From NCBI RefSeq assembly GCF_000164135.1, contig NZ_GG770555.1, forward strand, positions 63,383 through 102,277: a stretch of 38,895 nucleotides of DNA. The letters run 5' to 3'. The DNA is from Mycobacterium parascrofulaceum ATCC BAA-614 (lineage in GTDB: Bacteria; Actinomycetota; Actinomycetes; Mycobacteriales; Mycobacteriaceae). The translations under genes and the position numbers were made by a program. How positions within the stretch are numbered: the first letter of the stretch is position 1; each line of letters opens with the position of its first letter. Below are positions 34,432 through 38,895 of the stretch, piece after piece. Under the pieces are notes generated by a model. It searched no databases. It was given only the letters and a program-made list of their open reading frames with translations, and was not told where the DNA came from.

Positions 34432-35367
34432 TTACCGGGTGGTGCCGGGGGCCGCGGGCAGGAACGGCGATTGCTGGGCGGGCACCAACTGCACCGGCGC
34501 CTGTTGCGCCGGCGCTTGCTGCGTGGGCAGCTGAGGCAGCGTGGCCCGCGGCAGCGGGGCCTGCTGCAGCGGCGCCTGCCGCGTGGGTACCTGCTGCACC
34601 GGTGCCTGCTGCACCGGGGCCTGCTGCAGTGGGGCCTGCGCCGACTGCTGCTGCAACGGCGCCTGCTGCACCGGGGCCTGCTGGGCCGGGGCCTGCTGGG
34701 GCGGGAGTTGCTGGACCGGCGCCTGCTGCAGCGGGGCTTGCTGCGTGGGCGCCTGCTGGGTCGGGAGTTGCTGGACCGGCGCCTGTTGCAGCGGCGCCTG
34801 CTGGGCGGGCGCCTGTTGGGCGGGCGCCTGGGTCGGTGCCTGCTGCGGCAGCGCCTGGACCGGCGCCGACGGAACCCCGAGAACCCGGACCAGATAGGGC
34901 GCCATGCCGTTGGCGCGCACCGGCGATACCTGGACGACGTCGCCCACCTCGAGCATCTGGTTGTTGCCCAGGTACATGGCGACGCTTTGGGTGCCTTCGG
35001 GGCCGTAGAAGATCATGTCGCCCTTGTGCGCCTGCTGCGGCAGCACCTTCTGGCCGACCTTGTAGATCGCCCCGGAGGACCGCGGCAGCTTGATGCCGGC
35101 GCCGGCGTAGGCGTACTGCATCAGGCCCGAGGCGTCGAACCCGACGGTGTTGATGCCCGTCCCGGTGCCGCGGGTGGGCCCGTTGATGCCGCCGCCGGCC
35201 CAGGAAAACGGCACGCCGCGCTGCGAGAGCCCGCGCGCGATGACCACGTCGGTGGCCTGCTGGTAGTCCATCGGCCGGGTGCCCGGGTCGGCGGACGCGA
35301 TCGCGGCGGCGATCATCGGGGCCGCGAGCATCGCCAAACCGATCGCGAAGGCGTAGATGCGTTTCAT
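34432..35367 (-). CDS. ripD: RipD, non-catalytic NlpC/P60 protein with long QP-rich tail
   Basis: Exported peptidoglycan-binding protein of 311 residues. The signal peptide is cleaved near ASA26-DP. The NlpC/P60 domain (~32-168) has the catalytic Cys replaced by Ala79 (GFDASGL) and the usual His replaced by Ser128 ([11 protein letters not shown]), so it cannot hydrolyse peptide bonds. M. tuberculosis RipD has the same substitutions and binds peptidoglycan. The tail (~174-311) is built of QQAPx pentapeptides, with a higher 60-bp unit repeated at 34682-34741 and 34742-34801. As I recall the M. tuberculosis protein is shorter (~230), the difference being in this tail. It is monocistronic, with a hairpin after its stop. 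Confidence 0.93.
   Translation of the reverse strand: MKRIYAFAIGLAMLAAPMIAAAIASADPGTRPMDYQQATDVVIARGLSQRGVPFSWAGGGINGPTRGTGTGINTVGFDASGLMQYAYAGAGIKLPRSSGAIYKVGQKVLPQQAHKGDMIFYGPEGTQSVAMYLGNNQMLEVGDVVQVSPVRANGMAPYLVRVLGVPSAPVQALPQQAPTQAPAQQAPAQQAPLQQAPVQQLPTQQAPTQQAPLQQAPVQQLPPQQAPAQQAPVQQAPLQQQSAQAPLQQAPVQQAPVQQVPTRQAPLQQAPLPRATLPQLPTQQAPAQQAPVQLVPAQQSPFLPAAPGTTR
34460..34853. repeat. 15-bp coding repeats in the ripD tail
   Basis: Degenerate 15-bp units (plus-strand ggcgcctgctgcacc-like) encode QQAPV/L/T/A. Two adjacent 60-bp blocks, 34682-34741 and 34742-34801, share gcctgctggg and cgggagttgctggaccggcg at the same phase. This is typical of slippage or unequal crossing-over, so copy number is likely to vary between strains. 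Confidence 0.8.
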
Positions 35368-35695
35368 TTGTCTGGCCTCTCAGGGGCTCACTGGCTTCAG
35401 CGCGGTGACTTCACGCGTCCGCCGCCGATCCATGACTCGGGCGGGGCCCCCACGTTGGGGCCGGCGCCGCTGCATGACACTTGCGATGTGAACCGCGGCC
35501 CAAGAGCCCCTTTTCACACCAGTCACTGCTGCCACTTTGACAACAGAAGGTGTTAGCCGCCAGGCCTCGGCGGGATTTTTTGTCGTACCGTGACCGGACG
35601 GTGACTGGCCGGCCCAATCTCGTGTGCGCAGTTGTGATTTCGGTCTCAGTCGGCCACGCGCCGCGTGCCCCGGCCGACCCGCCGCGGCGGCCCGC
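35368..35695. promoter_or_regulatory. 328-bp intergenic region upstream of ripD
   Basis: The region separates two minus-strand genes and should contain the ripD promoter and a long leader. On the plus strand ccgcc (35557-35561) and ggcgg (35569-35573) form a short stem followed by six T (35576-35581), like an intrinsic terminator facing away from ripD. ggcccc-cacgtt-ggggcc at 35445-35462 is a second hairpin, in the probable ripD leader. A TTGTCA -35-like hexamer reads on the minus strand at 35546-35541. I looked for the conserved blocks of the c-di-AMP (ydaO) riboswitch known for other mycobacterial cell-wall hydrolase genes and did not find them. No coding sequence is supported. Confidence 0.35.
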
Positions 35696-36148
35696 CTACA
35701 GCCAGTAGCGTTCGCTGAACGTGGTCAGCAGCGAACCTACGACGGAGCTGACCATGATCAACGTGAGGGCCAGGACCGGCCAGAACGACATGTACCAGCC
35801 CTTCAGCATGGACACGAGCGGGCCCACCACCGCGGCGGCGACCGCCGCACCGATGCCGCCCCACACCACCGGGCGGATGTAGTAGTCGATGCCGAAGGGC
35901 ACCATCCCGCACGTCTCGTCGGCGCACACGTGCTCGAGGAATCCGAACAGGCGGTCGGGCCAGGCCGTCGCGGTGGCCAGCACGACGAGCGCCACCAGCA
36001 GCGCGACGGTGCAGATGACGTCCCACGGCGCCAGGCGCAGCCGGATCACCCGCGGCGCCTCGTCGTCGTAATCGACCAGCGGGGAGGCGGTGTTCGCGGT
36101 GGCGGAGGGGCCCCCGGCGGGTTCGGCGGGCGGGTGCGGCGTGGCCAT
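35696..36148 (-). CDS. Small integral membrane protein (Rv1567c-like)
   Basis: Membrane protein of 150 residues with a Pro/Ala-rich cytosolic N-terminus (~1-35) and three clear hydrophobic helices: [38 protein letters not shown] and [21 protein letters not shown] loop with [12 protein letters not shown] contains two Cys that could form a disulfide outside the membrane. No family function is known to me; the position next to ripD is shared with M. tuberculosis Rv1567c, whose annotated product is shorter. ATG 36148 was taken as start; the gene is divergent from bioA with 62 bp between starts. Function unknown. Confidence 0.82.
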   Translation of the reverse strand: MATPHPPAEPAGGPSATANTASPLVDYDDEAPRVIRLRLAPWDVICTVALLVALVVLATATAWPDRLFGFLEHVCADETCGMVPFGIDYYIRPVVWGGIGAAVAAAVVGPLVSMLKGWYMSFWPVLALTLIMVSSVVGSLLTTFSERYWL

Positions 36149-36196
36149 CGGTTCCCATGCTCCCCGATGGGCGGCCGTTCTGCGACTCGGCTGCTC

Positions 36197-36202
36197 TACC
36201 CT
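36197..36202 (+). promoter_or_regulatory. Candidate -10 of bioA (leaderless)
   Basis: TACCCT fits TAnnnT and ends 8 nt before the bioA ATG at 36211. No ribosome binding site precedes the ATG. Start at or beside the A of ATG would give a leaderless bio operon mRNA. No BirA- or BioQ-type palindrome was recognised in the 62-bp divergent gap. Confidence 0.35.
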
Positions 36203-36210
36203 CGATCACT

Positions 36211-37527
36211 ATGCCTGCGGCCAGGGCCGGGCTGACCCCCGAGCAGATCAGCGCGATCGACGCCGCGCATCTGTGGCACCCGTACAGCACCATCGGCGCC
36301 GAAGCCGTGGCGCCGGTGGTGGCCGTCGCCGCCCGCGGCGCCTGGCTGACCCTGATCCGGGACGGCACCCCGATCGAGGCGCTCGACGCCATGAGCTCCT
36401 GGTGGACGGCGATCCACGGGCACGGTCATCCCGTGCTGGACGCGGCGCTGACCAGGCAGTTGGGCGTGATGAACCACGTCATGTTCGGCGGGCTCACCCA
36501 CGAACCGGCCGCACGGCTGGCGCAGCTGCTGGTCGACATCACCCCGCCGGGCCTGGACACGGTGTTCTTCAGTGACTCCGGCTCGGTGTCGGTCGAGGTC
36601 GCGGTCAAGATGGCGCTGCAGTACTGGCGCAGCCGCGGCCGGCCCGGCAAGCACCGGCTGATGACGTGGCGGGGCGGCTACCACGGCGACACCTTCACGC
36701 CGATGAGCGTCTGCGACCCCGACGGCGGCATGCACTCGCTGTGGACCGACATCCTGGCCCGGCAGGTGTTCGCCCCGCGGGTGCCGCGCGACTACGACCC
36801 CGCCTACAGCGCGGCGTTCGAGCGGCAACTCGCGCAGCACGCCGGGGAACTCGCGGCCGTCATCGTCGAGCCGGTGGTGCAGGGCGCGGGCGGGATGCGC
36901 TTCCACGACCCCCGCTACCTGCGCGACCTGCGCGAGCTCTGCCGGCGACACGACGTGCTGTTGGTCTTCGACGAAATCGCCACCGGCTTCGGCCGCACCG
37001 GCGAGCTGTTCGCGGCAGACCACGCCGGGGTCAGCCCCGACATCATGTGCGTCGGCAAGGCGTTGACCGGCGGTTACGTCACCCTGGCGGCCACGCTGTG
37101 CACTACCCACATCGCCCACACCATCAGCGCCGGCGAGGCCGGCGCGCTGATGCACGGGCCCACGTTCATGGCCAACCCGCTGGCCTGCGCCGTGTCGGTG
37201 GCCAGCGTCGAGCTGCTGCTGGCCCAGGACTGGCGGGCGCGGGTCGCCGGGATCGCCGCAGGCCTGCGGGCCGGGCTGGAACCCGCCCGCGCGCTGCCCG
37301 GCGTCACCGACGTGCGGGTGTGCGGAGCGATCGGCGTCATCGAGTGCGCCCATCCCGTCGACCTGGCCACCGCCACCCCGGCGGCAATGGACCGCGGCGT
37401 CTGGCTGCGCCCGTTCCGCAATCTCGTCTACGCGATGCCGCCCTACATCTGCTCCGACGGCGAGATCGCGCGGATCAGCTCGGCGATGGTCGAGGTCGCG
37501 CGCCTGGTCGGCTCTCGTAGTCTTTAG
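36211..37527 (+). CDS. bioA: 7,8-diaminopelargonic acid synthase
   Basis: PLP aminotransferase of 438 residues that converts 7-keto-8-aminopelargonate to 7,8-diaminopelargonate with S-adenosylmethionine as amino donor. Family blocks are [86 protein letters not shown] and the PLP Lys283 in VGKALTGGY, the same number as in M. tuberculosis. The start ATG 36211 fits the family; an upstream in-frame extension would overlap the divergent membrane protein region. bioF follows after 4 nt, so bioA-bioF-bioD is one operon. Confidence 0.96.
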   Translation: MPAARAGLTPEQISAIDAAHLWHPYSTIGAEAVAPVVAVAARGAWLTLIRDGTPIEALDAMSSWWTAIHGHGHPVLDAALTRQLGVMNHVMFGGLTHEPAARLAQLLVDITPPGLDTVFFSDSGSVSVEVAVKMALQYWRSRGRPGKHRLMTWRGGYHGDTFTPMSVCDPDGGMHSLWTDILARQVFAPRVPRDYDPAYSAAFERQLAQHAGELAAVIVEPVVQGAGGMRFHDPRYLRDLRELCRRHDVLLVFDEIATGFGRTGELFAADHAGVSPDIMCVGKALTGGYVTLAATLCTTHIAHTISAGEAGALMHGPTFMANPLACAVSVASVELLLAQDWRARVAGIAAGLRAGLEPARALPGVTDVRVCGAIGVIECAHPVDLATATPAAMDRGVWLRPFRNLVYAMPPYICSDGEIARISSAMVEVARLVGSRSL

Positions 37528-37531
37528 GGCG

Positions 37532-38680
37532 ATGAAGGCACCGATCGAAGTGTCCCCACTGGCGTGGCTGGAGGCGGTGGAGCGGCAGCGCCGCGAGGCC
37601 GGGCTGCGCCGCTCGCTGCGGCCGCGGCCCGCCGTGGCCACCGAGCTGGACCTGGCGTCCAACGACTATCTCGGCCTGTCCCAGCACCCCGACGTGATCG
37701 AGGGCGGCGTCGCCGCGCTGCGCGTGTGGGGCGCCGGGGCCACCGGTTCCCGCCTGGTCACCGGCGACACCGAGCTGCACCAGCAGTTCGAGTCCGAGCT
37801 GGCCGAGTACGCCGGCGCGTCGGCCGGTCTGCTGTTCTCGTCGGGCTACGCCGCCAACCTGGGCGCGGTGGTCGGCCTGTCGGGCCGGGGGGCGCTGCTG
37901 GTGTCCGACGCGCTGTCGCACGCCTCCCTGGTCGACGCCTGTCGGCTCTCGCGGGCCCGGGTGGTGGTCACCCCGCATCGCGACGTCCACGCGGTGGACG
38001 CCGCCCTCGCCGCGCGCGAGGAGGAGCGCGCCGTCGTCATCACCGAGTCGGTGTTCAGCGCCGACGGCGCGCTGGCGCCGCTGCGCGAGCTGCACGAGGC
38101 CTGCCGCCGCCACCGCGCGCTGCTGATCGTCGACGAGGCCCACGGCCTCGGTGTGCGCGGCGACGGGCGCGGGCTGCTGCACGAGCTCGGGCTGGCGGGC
38201 GCCCCGGACGTGGTGATGACCACGACGCTGTCCAAGGCGCTGGGCAGCCAGGGCGGCGCGGTGCTCGGACCGGCGGCGGTGCGCGCGCACCTGATCGATG
38301 CCGCGCGGACGTTCATCTTCGACACCGGCCTGGCGCCCGCGGCGGTGGGCGCCGCCCGGGCCGCGCTGACCGTGCTGCGCGCCGAACCCTGGCGACCCGA
38401 AGCGGTGCTGCGGCACGCCCGCATCCTGGCCGAGGTGTGCGACGTTCCCGACGTCCCGCAATCGGCGGTGGTGTCGGTGATCCTGGGCGACCCCGAGGTG
38501 GCCCTGGCCGCCGCGACGGCCTGCCTGGACGCCGGCGTGAAGGTCGGCTGCTTCCGGCCCCCCACCGTGCCCGCCGGGACGTCGCGGCTGCGGCTGACCG
38601 CGCGCGCGTCGCTGGACGCCGCCGAGCTCGAGATCGCCCGGCGGGTGCTCGCCGACGTCCTCGCTGTGACGCGCCCTTGA
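37532..38680 (+). CDS. bioF: 8-amino-7-oxononanoate synthase
   Basis: Alpha-oxoamine synthase of 382 residues that condenses pimeloyl-thioester with alanine to give 7-keto-8-aminopelargonate. The PLP Lys is Lys235 in [15 protein letters not shown]. Other blocks are [70 protein letters not shown] and [12 protein letters not shown]. It is about the normal length for BioF. It starts 4 nt after bioA and its TGA overlaps the TTG of bioD by 3 nt, so translation through the operon is coupled. Confidence 0.96.
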   Translation: MKAPIEVSPLAWLEAVERQRREAGLRRSLRPRPAVATELDLASNDYLGLSQHPDVIEGGVAALRVWGAGATGSRLVTGDTELHQQFESELAEYAGASAGLLFSSGYAANLGAVVGLSGRGALLVSDALSHASLVDACRLSRARVVVTPHRDVHAVDAALAAREEERAVVITESVFSADGALAPLRELHEACRRHRALLIVDEAHGLGVRGDGRGLLHELGLAGAPDVVMTTTLSKALGSQGGAVLGPAAVRAHLIDAARTFIFDTGLAPAAVGAARAALTVLRAEPWRPEAVLRHARILAEVCDVPDVPQSAVVSVILGDPEVALAAATACLDAGVKVGCFRPPTVPAGTSRLRLTARASLDAAELEIARRVLADVLAVTRP

Positions 38681-38895
38681 CCGTCCTGGTCGTCACGGGC
38701 ACGGGCACCGGGGTCGGCAAGACCGTCGTCACCGCGGCGCTGGCGTGCCACGCCCGCCGGGCCGGCCTCGACGTCGCGGTGTGCAAGCCGGTCCAGACCG
38801 GCACCGACGCCGGCGACGACGACCTCGCCGAGGTCGCCCGGCTGTCCGGCGTGACCGAGCTGGCCGGGCTGGCCCGCTACCCCCAACCCCTGGCG
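38677..38895 (+). CDS. bioD: Dethiobiotin synthetase, 3' end cut by window edge
   Basis: The first 73 codons of dethiobiotin synthetase, which carboxylates diaminopelargonate with CO2 and ATP to close the ureido ring. The P-loop GTGTGVGKT is at ~8-16 and the substrate-binding Lys is in [11 protein letters not shown]. The start is a rare TTG at 38677 (TTGACC); its last two bases and the next A form the bioF TGA. The same TTG start is used in M. tuberculosis. No alternative ATG or GTG gives the conserved TVLVVTG strand. Confidence 0.93.
   Translation, partial: MTVLVVTGTGTGVGKTVVTAALACHARRAGLDVAVCKPVQTGTDAGDDDLAEVARLSGVTELAGLARYPQPLA

Noticed and set aside
34541..34897. A Cys-rich [13 protein letters not shown] repeat protein on the plus strand
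   Set aside because: It is the antisense reading of the QQAPx repeats of ripD; no start signals or homology support it.
35368..35695. A c-di-AMP (ydaO-type) riboswitch upstream of ripD
   Set aside because: The conserved blocks of that riboswitch were not found on the minus strand; only simple hairpins are seen.
36196..37662. A 488-codon minus-strand frame opposite bioA
   Set aside because: The sense strand encodes a full BioA with all motifs; the antisense frame has no recognisable domain.

Overview
The window is very GC-rich DNA from a Mycobacterium. It carries a PPE gene with WxG-type and PPE-SVP-like C-terminal features, a GlbN truncated haemoglobin, LprI and RipD, a treX-treY-treZ operon, two deazaflavin (F420)-type oxidoreductases and a fatty acyl-CoA reductase-like SDR. 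From memory of that genome, the gene order follows M. tuberculosis from ansA (Rv1538c) to bioD (Rv1570), with accessory replacements. The fit is best for a slow-growing non-tuberculous species of M. avium complex type. The species cannot be fixed from sequence reading alone.

Layout. 1-2231: ansA (cut by the left edge), then divergent lspA and an RluA-type pseudouridine synthase that overlap by 4 nt. 2255-4249, minus strand: a methyltransferase, then lprI and glbN. 4535-6923: two SDR enzymes and an SRPBCC protein, with a tandem palindromic repeat before the last. 6990-10535: dnaE1, followed by a second tandem palindromic repeat. 10612-12906: an accessory block built around a divergent promoter. 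One side holds an F420-type oxidoreductase and a metallo-beta-lactamase-fold hydrolase; the other holds a cysteine-bearing MerR regulator and a VOC protein. A perfect 9+9 bp inverted repeat lies between them. 12967-16682: fadD11-like acyl-CoA synthetase overlapping plsB1, a fatty acid activation and glycerolipid acylation pair.

16715-21435 differs most from M. tuberculosis, where frdABCD, a TetR gene and mmpL6 occupy this position. Here there is a membrane diguanylate cyclase, a decayed copy of the 3' part of plsB1, a small exported or anchored hypothetical protein, a 26-codon small ORF coupled to a PPE gene, a DUF6065-like protein and a Ddn-like protein. The decayed plsB1 copy means the cyclase gene is flanked by direct repeats about 1.48 kb apart.

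21474-25701: ilvA, a PAP2 phosphatase, and a divergent pair of a pyridoxamine-phosphate-oxidase-like flavoprotein and a MocR-type regulator, with direct AGTACA repeats between them. 25920-32163, minus strand: treX, treY and treZ, packed for conversion of glycogen to trehalose. 32197-36148, minus strand: an AT3/SGNH acyltransferase, non-catalytic RipD with a long Gln/Pro repeat tail, and a small membrane protein. 36211-38895: bioA, bioF and bioD (cut by the right edge), the late biotin pathway.

Most of the window is conserved housekeeping. No wholly new multi-gene system is evident. The points most worth a second look are the plsB1 fragment flanking the cyclase, the 30-bp-period tandem palindromes, the MerR and MocR operator candidates, the small ORF in front of the PPE gene, and the expanded RipD tail.
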